A stretch of 64,000 bases of DNA from contig PGXY01000007.1 of the NCBI GenBank assembly GCA_002839375.1, forward strand, positions 186,001 through 250,000, written 5' to 3'. Positions 44,161 through 53,498 of the stretch are shown here, piece by piece. The stretch comes from Spirochaetae bacterium HGW-Spirochaetae-1 (GTDB taxonomy: Bacteria; Spirochaetota; UBA4802; UBA5550). The notes below the pieces were generated by a model. That model worked only from the letters and a program-made list of their open reading frames with translations. It was not told the origin of the DNA and did no database searches. Both the position numbers and the translations under genes were made by a program. Positions within the stretch are counted from its first letter, which is position 1. Every line of letters starts with the position of its first letter.

Positions 44161-45183
44161 ATGGCGAAAAAGCAGATAACTATACCGGTATTTGTCCCGC
44201 ACATGGGATGCCCCCACCGCTGCGCTTTCTGCAACCAGTGGAAAACCAGCGGTGCGGAACGGATACCCCATGGCCGGCTAATTCAGGAACAGGTGGAACG
44301 ATATGCTTCCTCAATAAAAAGAAGTGTCACCAGGATTGAACTGGCTTTCTTCGGTGGAAGCTTCACGGGAATCAATGAAGAAAAACAGACGGAGCTTCTC
44401 GAGGCAGTCCTGCCCTTCAGGAAAAGCGGTTTTGTCCATGCGATCCGTATCTCCACGCGACCCGACTACATAGATGAAAATAAACTTTCCCTGCTGGCGC
44501 GGTTCGGTGTGACCACTATTGAATTGGGCGCCCAGTCCTTTTCCGACGATGTTCTCACTGCGTCTTTCCGGGGACACAGCGCCGAAGATACGGTCAGGGC
44601 AGCCCGTCTCATCAGGGAAAAGGGATTTGACCTGGTAATTCAGCTCATGCCGGGACTGCCCCTGGACACACGGGAACTGTCGGTATTCTCGGCCCTGAAA
44701 GCCGTTGAACTCAATCCATCATCAGTGCGGATATATCCCACCGTAGTCATGGCCGGGACCGAACTGGCACGTCTCTTTTCCTCGGGAAATTATTCTCCCC
44801 TGTCGCTGGAAGAAGCCATCGGAACCTGTAAAGAGATGTACCTGATTTTTAAAAATAGCGGTATCCCCGTCATACGCATGGGTCTCCATCCCCTTGGTCC
44901 CGAGGAACAGACTGACATTCTTGCCGGGCCCTATCATCCTGCCTTCGGCTTCCTTGTAAAATCCAGGGTAAAGCGCGATGAACTTGCCAATCTCATCGGG
45001 GAACATTTGCGGCACACAACACCGACGGGAATTCACCTGTCCCTTCCGGCCAGGGACAGCGAAGAATATATCGGCCATCGTAAAAGCAATATCCTGTACC
45101 TGAAGGAGCATTTCGGCCTGGAAAGACTGGAGTATCGTATCGAAAAGACAGCTGCCCCTGCTATTCATGCATTGGAAGGTTAG
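44161..45183 (+). CDS. Elp3-like radical SAM protein
   Basis: 340 residues. The radical SAM cluster motif CPHRCAFC gives Cys17, Cys21 and Cys24. FFGGSFTGI, STRPDYID and TIELGAQSFSDDVL follow in the order found in COG1243/Elp3-like radical SAM domains. There is no GNAT acetyltransferase domain, so it is not a full Elp3 tRNA modifier. Function of these shorter forms is unknown. No clear Shine-Dalgarno before the ATG. Confidence 0.87.
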   Translation: MAKKQITIPVFVPHMGCPHRCAFCNQWKTSGAERIPHGRLIQEQVERYASSIKRSVTRIELAFFGGSFTGINEEKQTELLEAVLPFRKSGFVHAIRISTRPDYIDENKLSLLARFGVTTIELGAQSFSDDVLTASFRGHSAEDTVRAARLIREKGFDLVIQLMPGLPLDTRELSVFSALKAVELNPSSVRIYPTVVMAGTELARLFSSGNYSPLSLEEAIGTCKEMYLIFKNSGIPVIRMGLHPLGPEEQTDILAGPYHPAFGFLVKSRVKRDELANLIGEHLRHTTPTGIHLSLPARDSEEYIGHRKSNILYLKEHFGLERLEYRIEKTAAPAIHALEG

Positions 45184-45247
45184 TAAATATAAAAAGCTAT
45201 AGAGGATATCCCGGCGAATAGAATTCAGACATATATAAACTAACGGC

Positions 45248-45317
45248 CGCCACCCCTGAGAGGGGTTTAATATTTTTCATCGTTAGAAGTCCCCCTCCGG
45301 GGGATTTAGGGGGCTCT
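45248..45317 (+). repeat. Palindromic intergenic repeat, copy 2 (agtccccctccggggg)
   Basis: CGCCACCCCTGAGAGGGGTTT, a short spacer, then AGAAGTCCCCCTCCGGGGGATTTAGGGGG. Same element as the copy at 40071-40146, here on the plus strand. It lies between two convergent genes and its hairpins could stop or stabilise transcripts. Confidence 0.8.
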
Positions 45318-45329
45318 GATTATGGTTTA

Positions 45330-46205
45330 CTACAGACCGACGGTCCGTCCGATGGGGAGTGTTCTCACTTTGAATCCATAGTCATTTCCATCCATGTGTT
45401 TCCAGAACTTTTTCGTGGCGCCGTTCTGTATGAACGTGATTTTCCCCTCCTCCAGGGGTTTAAAAAAATTATCGAAATGAATGGGGATAAGCATTTTCAC
45501 TCCCAGTGATACGGGCACTTCTTCCATATATGCGGACAGGTCCTTGGCACCGGTTATGCCGAGAAATATCACATCGGCCCTGATCCCGTCATACATGCCG
45601 GGAAGAAAGCCGGCACTGCCGTGATGAACCAAGGTTCCGGAAGGATGCCCGATGACCAGGGAATAGGTCTTCCCCAGCCGGTAATTTCCGGCCGGTGAAG
45701 GTATAGTAATTGGACCGTCAATGACGCCCGGGAAGGGAATCCGACCAAGAAAGGCCGGGCCGTGCCGGCTCTCCAGGACCGTGATGGTAAAATTTCCCAG
45801 TATAATTTTCTCCCCGCCGGGGCACAGCAGCTGCCCCCCGGGCAGACCGTGACTTCTTCCAACCCAGGCCGTGCTTTCTGACCCGATGAGCCTGGCCCCG
45901 GTTTTTCCTGCAAAAGCCGGCGCATCGAGAACATGATCAAAATGTGAATGGCTGACAAAGACTGCTTTCGCATCACGTCCCTGTGTTTTTTCAATCCATG
46001 CATCTACCTGTTCCGGGCGTGACAGCAGGGGCGTTCCTGCAAAAATATTGAAAAGGCCTGAGCGTGAGACATAGGGATCAATGTAGAAACCGCAGGTTTC
46101 ATCGGCAATATACAGGCCTGCCGTGCCCAGCCAGTTGACGGAAATATGCCCTTTTTCAGGGCGGTTGGTTATCAATAGATTTTCATATTGGGCCCGATCA
46201 TTCAT
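45330..46205 (-). CDS. Metallo-beta-lactamase-fold hydrolase
   Basis: 291 residues. The metal-binding HSHFDH motif is at 86-91, and later His/Asp residues (ESRHGPAF, LVIGHPSGTLVHHG, LIPIHFDNFF) fit the fold. The product appears cytoplasmic. It resembles UlaG-like members with a non-nucleic-acid substrate, but the reaction is unknown. The other beta-lactamase-fold gene at 53499 is only distantly similar. Confidence 0.82.
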   Translation of the reverse strand: MNDRAQYENLLITNRPEKGHISVNWLGTAGLYIADETCGFYIDPYVSRSGLFNIFAGTPLLSRPEQVDAWIEKTQGRDAKAVFVSHSHFDHVLDAPAFAGKTGARLIGSESTAWVGRSHGLPGGQLLCPGGEKIILGNFTITVLESRHGPAFLGRIPFPGVIDGPITIPSPAGNYRLGKTYSLVIGHPSGTLVHHGSAGFLPGMYDGIRADVIFLGITGAKDLSAYMEEVPVSLGVKMLIPIHFDNFFKPLEEGKITFIQNGATKKFWKHMDGNDYGFKVRTLPIGRTVGL

Positions 46206-46354
46206 ATGGTGCCGGTATCTCCTCTTTTATTTCTCTCAATAATACCTATTGCTTTTATCTGACAGCGTCAATACTATTTTAAAAAGAGTTGATCTGGCCG
46301 ATATAATCGTTTATGCTAAATCAGCCTTTCATACCGCCCCGGGGGATAATCGTC

Positions 46355-46759
46355 ATGACTAAAAAAGCCATTACAAAACGAATACTTTTATACGAACTAT
46401 TTGGTTTTACTCTCATTGTAGTCTTCCTCTGGCTCAGTGAAACAGCCGATCTTCCTCATACCTTTTTCGGCGCTCCGGCCACACCGGTGAATATTGTCGA
46501 ATCGGCTTACGAATCGGGTATGGTTTTAGCCATGGCGATATTTGTCTTATCTTTCACATGGCGGCAGCTCAGTCACGTGAAATACCTGGAAGGTTTTCTT
46601 CCCGTCTGTTCCTTCTGTAAAAAAATACGGGTTCAGGACTCATGGATCCCCATTGATGAGTTTATTCAGAATAACACCGCAGCAGAGATTTCACACAGTC
46701 TCTGCGATGATTGCATGAAAGCACAATATAATATCACCCAAAAATCAAAGGATAAGTAA
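46355..46759 (+). CDS. Small two-helix membrane protein with paired CxxC motifs
   Basis: 134 residues from the ATG at 46355, set by GGGGGA upstream; a frame from 46313 has no ribosome site. Two membrane segments (about 10-28 and 52-70) precede a cytoplasmic tail with CSFCKKIR, DSWIPIDEFI and SLCDDC (about 85-125). This tail matches a short Cys motif often found beside PAS or receiver domains in bacterial signalling proteins, which may bind a metal. Function unknown. Confidence 0.75.
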   Translation: MTKKAITKRILLYELFGFTLIVVFLWLSETADLPHTFFGAPATPVNIVESAYESGMVLAMAIFVLSFTWRQLSHVKYLEGFLPVCSFCKKIRVQDSWIPIDEFIQNNTAAEISHSLCDDCMKAQYNITQKSKDK

Positions 46760-46797
46760 TTCCTGTACATTGCCATTGGTTTACTGTGCCGCAGAGA

Positions 46798-48195
46798 CTA
46801 TTTCTCCAGAGGATACTTTTTAAACACATAATAGGCAGCCAGAAGAAAAACGGCGCAGATGAGAAGCACGACCTGGACCCCTCCGGGGTTCTCTATAGTG
46901 CCACCGAAAAACATGAGGGACAGGGGTCCGATTATCGAGGCAATCCCCGCAGCGACTTTTATCACCAGGCCCTGCATCCCATCATACATGGCCTCCCGCC
47001 GGAATCCCGTCATTTCTTCATCGATATCGATGATGTCAGCGAATATGGGCCTGATGAGTACAAAAAATGCAGCCAGGGGAAACACCAGGAATACAAGAAA
47101 AATACATACGTGGATCAGGCTGATGATCTCCATACTCATGGGCCGATATCCCATCAGAATTCCAATCCTGTTCACGGCCAGCCCGGCAAAGGGAAAAACC
47201 TTCATGAGAGCTATAAAGGGCAGCGTACAGGCGAACATGACCAGCCCGGATCCAAATACCCTTTTCTTTCCCACTTTTGCCGCCACCCTGTAGATGATAA
47301 ATATGACGGGCAGTGTCAGGACGACCAGCCCTCCCTGAATGTACCCGGCCATGTGCGGTCCCTCTTTCATCACCAGCGTCACCATGAAGGGAATCATGGC
47401 GATAAGCGTATCGATAGCGGCGCTGAAAAAGGTCACGGTGACCATGAAGTAAATGAAGGCCCTGTTTTTCATGCATTGTTTCATGGATTCAATGAATCCA
47501 TAGGGTACTTCCTTTGCCCTGGACGGGGGTTTCTCCTGCACAAAGGCTATGGAAATCCAGAAAAATACAAGTGAGAGGAATCCGAAAATGATAATGGCCA
47601 GTTTATATCCGTCCCGCACCGGCCCCGTTCCCCCACCGATACCGTGTGGAAATTCCTGTATGAAAAATCCCACGGCAATAGTGGCAAGCAGGGTGCCCGC
47701 CACCTCGAAAACACCCATGTAGGTGGATATCTCGATCCGCTCCTCATCATGCACCGTAATCTCGGGAAGGAGGGCAATATAGGGAGCCACGGCCACGGTA
47801 TAAAAAAACCATAAACCGGAAAGCCCCATGGTAAGCCAGATAACATTCACTGCCGATCCGGGAACGCCGGGGGGATAAAAAAGCATTACGGCAAAGACAG
47901 TCATAAAGGGAGCCCCAATGATAATCCATGGCATACGCCTCCCCCATCGCGTATTTATTTTATCGGAGAGATATCCTACAAAAGGCGCAGCAAGGGCGTC
48001 AAATACACGACAGATGAGATTAATGACGGCAAAGGCTGTATAGCTGACGATCATTATTTTATTTCCGTCCGCATCATAACGCCCGGTATAAAAATAAAGA
48101 AGCCATCCGATGGTTATCATGGGCATGAGCGAAGCGCCTATCTGCCCCGATGAGTAGGTTACCTTCCGCCATACAGGTAGTTCTTTTCCAGCCAT
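46798..48195 (-). CDS. GPH-family cation symporter (sugar/glycoside type, MFS)
   Basis: 465 residues with about 12 membrane segments. WRKVTYSSGQIGASL at the start and YLSDKINTRWGRRMPWIIIG between segments 2 and 3 are typical of the glycoside-pentoside-hexuronide:cation family, which includes MelB. Substrate unknown; some relatives are not sugar carriers. The start is placed at 48195 (MAGKELPVWRK); an ATG at 48231 is in frame but lies inside a palindrome and has no better ribosome site. Confidence 0.85.
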   Translation of the reverse strand: MAGKELPVWRKVTYSSGQIGASLMPMITIGWLLYFYTGRYDADGNKIMIVSYTAFAVINLICRVFDALAAPFVGYLSDKINTRWGRRMPWIIIGAPFMTVFAVMLFYPPGVPGSAVNVIWLTMGLSGLWFFYTVAVAPYIALLPEITVHDEERIEISTYMGVFEVAGTLLATIAVGFFIQEFPHGIGGGTGPVRDGYKLAIIIFGFLSLVFFWISIAFVQEKPPSRAKEVPYGFIESMKQCMKNRAFIYFMVTVTFFSAAIDTLIAMIPFMVTLVMKEGPHMAGYIQGGLVVLTLPVIFIIYRVAAKVGKKRVFGSGLVMFACTLPFIALMKVFPFAGLAVNRIGILMGYRPMSMEIISLIHVCIFLVFLVFPLAAFFVLIRPIFADIIDIDEEMTGFRREAMYDGMQGLVIKVAAGIASIIGPLSLMFFGGTIENPGGVQVVLLICAVFLLAAYYVFKKYPLEK

Positions 48196-48217
48196 GATGG
48201 AATAAGTAAATAATACG

Positions 48218-48233
48218 GATTGACATGTCAATC
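48218..48233. promoter_or_regulatory. Perfect 16-bp palindrome, putative operator
   Basis: GATTGACATGTCAATC is its own reverse complement. It sits 23 bp before the transporter start (48195) and 71 bp before the divergent hslO start (48304), in the shared promoter region. TTGACA within it could also be a -35 box in either direction. Confidence 0.55.
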
Positions 48234-48303
48234 ACTGCATTACATATGGTGTTAAAAAAACAGCAATCCCGTGAATTCCTCACGGCGGAGAAGACAGGAT
48301 ACC

Positions 48304-49191
48304 ATGCGCCAGGACACCATTACCAGAATTATATGCGATGAGCTCAACCTCCGGGCCTGTGCGGTCACATCACTGGATACGGTCAGAAATATCATATCTA
48401 CACACGGAACCTCACCAAACGCCACGGTGGCGCTGGGAAGAACAATCAACGCCACAGCCCTTATGAGCGCCACATTGAAACCGGGGTCCAACCAGAGCAT
48501 AGCCCTGAAATTTGCCGGGGACGGCCCCGTCAAGGAGATACATGTCCAGGCCGATGCCCGTGGAAACCTGCGGGGATATGTGGCAAACCCCCACGTTGAT
48601 CAGACCGAAGATATCGGTAAAATCAGCTTTTCCAGAACTATCGGCGCGGGATTTCTCTATGTCATAAAGGATCTGGGCATGAAGGAGCCTTACAGCAGCA
48701 TTATGCCCCTCATGTACGGAGATGTGGCAGGAGACCTCTCGTACTACCTTGCCTCTTCGGAACAGATACCATCGGCGGTGATACTGGCCCTGGACCTGGA
48801 CCGGGAGGGAACCATCATCGCTTCAGGGGGAATCCTGATACAGACGTTCCCGGAAACCCCCGAGGAATCGATAGGCCTGGTTGAATCCAATATACGTTCC
48901 ATGAAAATATCCCTGGGTGAACTTTTACTTAAGGGCATGGATATCACCGCCATCGTCGCGGAGCTCTTTGGCAACCGGGCCATGACCGTGCTGGAAAGCA
49001 ATCCCCTCAGATCGCAATGCCGCTGTGAAAGGGGTGTTCTCCTGAAAACCCTGGAGGGATTGGATAGGGAGGAACTGCTCGACATGCTTCAACAGGACCG
49101 GGGAGTCGAAATGACCTGCACTTTCTGCAAAAAAACCTATTATTTCAGCGAAGATGACCTGGCGGCCATCATATCTCAAAAATCCGGCTAG
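48304..49191 (+). CDS. hslO: Hsp33 redox-regulated chaperone
   Basis: 295 residues from the ATG at 48304, with AGGA seven bases upstream. The C-terminal zinc-binding cysteines are in QCRCERG and MTCTFCKK (about 248-284), the CxC...CxxC redox switch. NHPL-free N-terminal domain with YVANPHVDQ and GYLSYYLASSEQIPSAV-type segments matches Hsp33. It holds unfolded proteins during oxidative stress. Its TAG stop shares the bases CTAG with the stop of convergent ymdB. Confidence 0.93.
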   Translation: MRQDTITRIICDELNLRACAVTSLDTVRNIISTHGTSPNATVALGRTINATALMSATLKPGSNQSIALKFAGDGPVKEIHVQADARGNLRGYVANPHVDQTEDIGKISFSRTIGAGFLYVIKDLGMKEPYSSIMPLMYGDVAGDLSYYLASSEQIPSAVILALDLDREGTIIASGGILIQTFPETPEESIGLVESNIRSMKISLGELLLKGMDITAIVAELFGNRAMTVLESNPLRSQCRCERGVLLKTLEGLDREELLDMLQQDRGVEMTCTFCKKTYYFSEDDLAAIISQKSG

Positions 49192-49967
49192 ATATTCACC
49201 CTGCAAATACTCTCGGTTTTCCCATCGGTGTTGATCGTGAACATTATACCGTTCAGCCTGGGATTTCCCGTGGCCACCTCGAAGCGCACCCTGGTCCGAT
49301 AGAGAAATCGCCGGATGGACTGCTCCTTGTTCATGCCGATGACCGAGTCAAAAGCCCCGGTCATACCAATGTCGGTGATATACCCGGTGCCGCCGGGAAA
49401 TATTTCCTCATCAGCCGTCTGAACATGGGTATGCGTTCCATAAACAGCTGAAGCGCGGCCATCGGTATACCATCCGAATGCCCTCTTCTCCGATGTAGTC
49501 TCGGCATGAAGATCAACGATGATGATATCGGAACCGTCCTTTACGGAGTTATATAATTCATCAAAAGCCCGGAATGGACAGTCCACAGGGTCCATCTGGG
49601 ACCTTCCCATGAAATTCATAACCGTTATTCGGACACCTTTTTTGTCGATATGGCAGAAACCCTTCCCTACTACTCCCGGCGGAAAATTAGCCGGCCGCAG
49701 AAGTCGGTCTTCGTTGTCTATGATACTCAGTACATCATTGTTGTCCCAGATATGATTTCCCGTGGTTACGACATCGACGCCCATATTAATAAAATCCCTG
49801 AAGATCTCCGGTGTTATGGAGCGGCCTCCCGCTGCGTTTTCGCCGTTCACTATCACCAGGTCGATCCGGTACTGATCCACGAGCCCCTGGAGCCGGTTCG
49901 CCAGCATATCCCTGCCCGGGCGGCCTATCACGTCACCGACGGCCAGTATATTCATTGTTTTAGACAT
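49188..49967 (-). CDS. ymdB: YmdB-family metallophosphoesterase
   Basis: 259 residues. Metal-binding motifs are ILAVGDVIGRPGR, NGENAAGG, TTGNHIWDN and a later GTHTHVQTADE, all in the expected order for the TIGR00282 family (cyclic nucleotide phosphodiesterases such as YmdB of Bacillus). It follows rny on the same strand, 180 bp downstream with a terminator between; the rny-ymdB order is common in bacteria. AAAGGTG precedes the ATG. Confidence 0.92.
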   Translation of the reverse strand: MSKTMNILAVGDVIGRPGRDMLANRLQGLVDQYRIDLVIVNGENAAGGRSITPEIFRDFINMGVDVVTTGNHIWDNNDVLSIIDNEDRLLRPANFPPGVVGKGFCHIDKKGVRITVMNFMGRSQMDPVDCPFRAFDELYNSVKDGSDIIIVDLHAETTSEKRAFGWYTDGRASAVYGTHTHVQTADEEIFPGGTGYITDIGMTGAFDSVIGMNKEQSIRRFLYRTRVRFEVATGNPRLNGIMFTINTDGKTESICRVNI

Positions 49968-49992
49968 GTGTCACCTTTTCATTCAATAGTAT

Positions 49993-50036
49993 TTTATGGG
50001 CACCTGTAAGAATCAGGTTTTCATAGGTTCCCTTAT
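49993..50036 (+). repeat. Short palindromic repeat, gggcacct family (copy 1)
   Basis: TTTATGGGCACCTGTAAGAATCAGG and, after a few bases, TCATAGGTTCCCTTAT in inverse sense. It matches the ends of the larger copy at 59159-59278. This is the shortest version of the element. Confidence 0.65.
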
Positions 50037-50088
50037 ATGATGAAGGGGAAAACGTCATTTCATCAAGCAGATTTCACGACGGACCCAT

Positions 50089-50123
50089 AAAAAAAAACAG
50101 GGGCGTGCAACAACACGCCCCTG
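50089..50123 (-). terminator. Rho-independent terminator of rny
   Basis: CAGGGGCGTG and CACGCCCCTG form a perfect 10-bp stem around a 6-base loop; on the minus strand a run of T follows. It is 25 bp after the rny stop codon. Confidence 0.92.
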
Positions 50124-50147
50124 CAATAGGAAATATGTCATGCAAGA

Positions 50148-51677
50148 TTATTTCGCATAATCTATAATTCGCGTTTCACGGATCAGGGTAACCCTGACAA
50201 TTCCGGGATACTTCAGCTCCGATTCAATTTTCAAAGCGATCTCCCTGGCCATCTGTTCGGCCCGGTCATCGGTGACAAGAGTATTATCGACGAGAACGCG
50301 GAGTTCGCGGCCCGCCTGAATGGCGAAACATTTATCGACTCCCTTGAATCCCGATGCTATGGCCTCAAGATTCTCCAGCCGCTTGAGGTATGTCTCCAGC
50401 GATTCGCGACGGGCCCCCGGCCTTGATGCAGAAATGGCATCGGCAACCTGTACGAGGACAGCCTCAAATGTTTCCTGTTCCCTGTCGTTATGGTGGGAAG
50501 CGATGACATTGACGCACTTGTCCGATTCACCGAACTTCTTTGCCATTTCAGCACCCACGAGAGCGTGGGCCCCTTCTCCTTCAACGACGCTTCCCTTTCC
50601 TATATCATGCAGGAGACCGGCTCTTTTGGCCAGCTGCACATCCAGGCCCAGCTCTCCAGCCATGATGCCGGCAAGATTTGCCACGTCCTTGCTGTGCTGC
50701 AGAACGTTCTGTCCGTAACTGGTACGGTATTTCAGTTTGCCAATGTGATACATGGCTTCCCTGCTCATCCCGGGTATGCCCAGTTCATAAGAGGCCTTTT
50801 CCCCTTCCTCGAGCATGGACTCTTCTATCTCGTTGGTTACTTTATTAACCACCTCTTCTATCCGCGCCGGATGAATTCTTCCATTCTGAATCAGGCGTTC
50901 AAGAGAGATGCGGGCGATTTCCCTTCGAACAGGATCAAAGCCCGATATAACAACCACTTCAGGCGTGTCATCAATAATCATATCCACACCGGTGAGGTTC
51001 TCCAGGGTTCTGATATTGCGGCCTTCCCTGCCTATGATCCGTCCTTTCATCTCGTCGGACGGGAGAGAAACCGTTGTCACCGTGCACTCAGAAGTATGCT
51101 CCGAGGCATTCCTCTGTATGGCCGACACAATGATCTCTTTTGCCTTTTTCTCCGCAGTTCTTTTCGCTTCTTCTTCTATCTTGTTAATGAGTTTTGTGGC
51201 CTCAAATTTTACTTCGTTCTCCAGGTTTTTCAGAAGAAGATTCTTGGCCTCGTCGGCAGTCATGCCGGAAATTCTTTCAAGTTCCCTGTTATATCTTTCG
51301 AATTCCTTCCGGAGTTCTGTTTCCTTTTCAGTATTTTCCTGTTCTTTGATCTGTACTTGCTTTTCCTGTTTTTCCAGCTGTTCAATCCGCTTATCAATCG
51401 ACTCTTCCTTCTGCACCAGGCGCTTCTCGGAGTTAGTCAATTCCTGACGACGCTCCCTTATTTCCTTCTCGAGAAGGTTTTTTTCCTTCAACAGTTGGTC
51501 TTTTGCCTCAATAAGCAGTTCTTTACGCTTATTCTCAGCCTCTTTCAGCGCGTCCTGAATAATCCTGCGAGACTTGGCTTCAGAAGAATTGAGTTTTATC
51601 TTTCCAATATATGCACGAGCGGCATATCCCAATACACCAGCTACAGGGAGAGCACAAATCAGAATTATTGTCACCAT
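50148..51677 (-). CDS. rny: Ribonuclease Y
   Basis: 509 residues in the standard order: N-terminal membrane anchor (about 3-22), long coiled coil (about 30-190), KH domain (GREGRNIRTLENLTGVDMIID near 215), HD domain (LLHDIGK, and HS in QHSKDVANLAG) and the conserved C-terminal part. It starts mRNA decay at the membrane. GGGGG precedes the ATG. Followed by its terminator and then ymdB. Confidence 0.96.
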   Translation of the reverse strand: MVTIILICALPVAGVLGYAARAYIGKIKLNSSEAKSRRIIQDALKEAENKRKELLIEAKDQLLKEKNLLEKEIRERRQELTNSEKRLVQKEESIDKRIEQLEKQEKQVQIKEQENTEKETELRKEFERYNRELERISGMTADEAKNLLLKNLENEVKFEATKLINKIEEEAKRTAEKKAKEIIVSAIQRNASEHTSECTVTTVSLPSDEMKGRIIGREGRNIRTLENLTGVDMIIDDTPEVVVISGFDPVRREIARISLERLIQNGRIHPARIEEVVNKVTNEIEESMLEEGEKASYELGIPGMSREAMYHIGKLKYRTSYGQNVLQHSKDVANLAGIMAGELGLDVQLAKRAGLLHDIGKGSVVEGEGAHALVGAEMAKKFGESDKCVNVIASHHNDREQETFEAVLVQVADAISASRPGARRESLETYLKRLENLEAIASGFKGVDKCFAIQAGRELRVLVDNTLVTDDRAEQMAREIALKIESELKYPGIVRVTLIRETRIIDYAK

Positions 51678-51833
51678 AGCAAACCCCCTTTAACGGAAAT
51701 CATCCCTGACATTTCTGTCCAAACCTGGCAGCGGACAGAAGCCTCATGTTGTTTCCGGCTTTCGATTTAAATCTTAAAAATCGTTCATTGAATACACCGA
51801 CTCCACAGACAGGAGGCAGTTACTCAACCAGGA

Positions 51834-52316
51834 TTAGTTTGAAAATTTTTGTTGAATTCTGTCTGATACGAATTGGGGGACCAGGGCAGATGTATCACCG
51901 TGATAACTGGCAACTTCCTTTACTAAGCGCGATGATATGATAGAGGTTTCTTCTCTTGATATCATAAAAATAGTATCGAGTTCCGGGGCCAGCTTTCTGT
52001 TAACCGCAGCAATAGGATTTTCGTATTCAAAATCGCTCACTGAACGCAATCCCCTTATAATAAAGGAGACATTCCTTTCCCTGCAATAATCAACTACGAG
52101 CCCGTTAAAGGATACTATTTCGATAAAATCACTCTCATCCTTGCAACAGTATTCAATCATCTCTATCCTTTCTTTTACAGAAAACAGAGAGTGTTTTTCA
52201 CTGTTCTTAGCAATCGCGATTATCAGTTTATCACATATATTCTTCGATCTCTTAATAATATCGAGATGCCCATAAGTCAAAGGATCAAAAGATCCCGGAT
52301 AAATTCCAATCCGCAT
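51834..52316 (-). CDS. coaD: Phosphopantetheine adenylyltransferase
   Basis: 160 residues, normal length. The nucleotidyltransferase motif is PGSFDPLTYGHLDI, and the second conserved block is SIISSRLVKEV (about 129-139). It adds AMP to 4'-phosphopantetheine in CoA synthesis. It lies 156 bp upstream of rny on the same strand. Confidence 0.95.
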   Translation of the reverse strand: MRIGIYPGSFDPLTYGHLDIIKRSKNICDKLIIAIAKNSEKHSLFSVKERIEMIEYCCKDESDFIEIVSFNGLVVDYCRERNVSFIIRGLRSVSDFEYENPIAAVNRKLAPELDTIFMISREETSIISSRLVKEVASYHGDTSALVPQFVSDRIQQKFSN

Positions 52317-52573
52317 ATATTCAAAACTACTCCTAAATCGGTTATTATAATTAATTAAGATTTAATGTCAAGTAGATTACCGCATAATATAGAATTTACA
52401 AAGACAAATTTAGTGTTGCAAGTGGCGCTTACAGCTTTATATTAGCGTTTTTATGTAAATTTTAAAAATCCGCGATTCATGGTTGCCAATAAAGAGAATT
52501 ATATGTATATTCAGTTCGATATTTATAAAATTGATAAATTATCAAATTACAAACAATTTACCAGGAGAAAACC

Positions 52574-53443
52574 ATGGAATTCTCAAGACCCATAACAGAA
52601 ATCATACAGGAGAGGACCTCCTGCAGGACCTACGAACCATGCCAACTGGACCCCGCATCCCTGGCGGCAATACAGTCACGGTGCGCCGGCCCTGTCACGG
52701 TGCCCTGGGGCAGCGCAGTCCGCTTTCAACTGCAAGCAGCCACCGATGAAGACAGCAGATCTCTGAAGGGCCTTGGAACTTATGGCATCATAAAAGACCC
52801 GGCCGGTTATATTATCGGTGCCGTCGGCCCCGGTGCGGGAAACCTTGAAGATTACGGGTATGCCATGGAACACCTCATCCTCCACGCAACGGACAGGGGA
52901 CTTGGCACCTGCTGGCTTGGCGGTACCTTTTCACGGAGCGGTTTTGCCCGCAAAATATCCGCAGATAAAAATGAAGTCGTCCCTGCCGTGGCTGCCATAG
53001 GAGTAAAAATGGACAGGCGCACCATGAGGGACAATCTCTCACGCGGCGCCGCCGGTTCGGACCGCCGCATGCCCTGGCACGAACTTTTTTTCTCAGACGA
53101 TTTCTCCACTCCCCTTTCTCCCGACAAAGCCGACGCTTACACTCAGGTCCTGGAAATGGTACGCCGCGCCCCGTCGGCGTCCAACAAGCAGCCCTGGCGC
53201 ATCGTGAAAGACGGCAACAGCGATATATACCATCTGTACCTGAAAAGAACAAAGAGCTACGGACGAACCCTGAAAATACTCTCCCTGGCCGATCTGCAGC
53301 GCGTCGACATGGGTATTGCCATGTGCCACTTTCAGTTGACGGCCGCCGAAGCAGGGCTGGACGGTACATGGACCAAAGAGAACCCGTCCCTGTCCATTCC
53401 CGATGCTACATACAGCTACTCGACAACCTGGTCGGGAAAATAA
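52574..53443 (+). CDS. Nitroreductase-like flavoprotein (TM1586 type)
   Basis: 289 residues made of two nitroreductase-like halves. The first half starts IIQERTSCRTYEP, and the second has VRRAPSASNKQPWRIVK, the FMN-binding pattern. GLGTCWLGGTF lies in between. This matches the putative nitroreductase TM1586 family (PF14512). Substrate unknown. AGGAG precedes the ATG. Confidence 0.83.
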   Translation: MEFSRPITEIIQERTSCRTYEPCQLDPASLAAIQSRCAGPVTVPWGSAVRFQLQAATDEDSRSLKGLGTYGIIKDPAGYIIGAVGPGAGNLEDYGYAMEHLILHATDRGLGTCWLGGTFSRSGFARKISADKNEVVPAVAAIGVKMDRRTMRDNLSRGAAGSDRRMPWHELFFSDDFSTPLSPDKADAYTQVLEMVRRAPSASNKQPWRIVKDGNSDIYHLYLKRTKSYGRTLKILSLADLQRVDMGIAMCHFQLTAAEAGLDGTWTKENPSLSIPDATYSYSTTWSGK

Positions 53444-53498
53444 AACTGCCGGGAGCGGGCGGCGGTCCATATAGCACTTGACTTCACCGGATAATTGC

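Noticed and set aside
50490-51770. Open frame of about 425 residues on the plus strand
   Set aside because: Antisense to ribonuclease Y; Phe/Leu-rich composition results from reading the Glu/Lys-rich coiled coil backwards.
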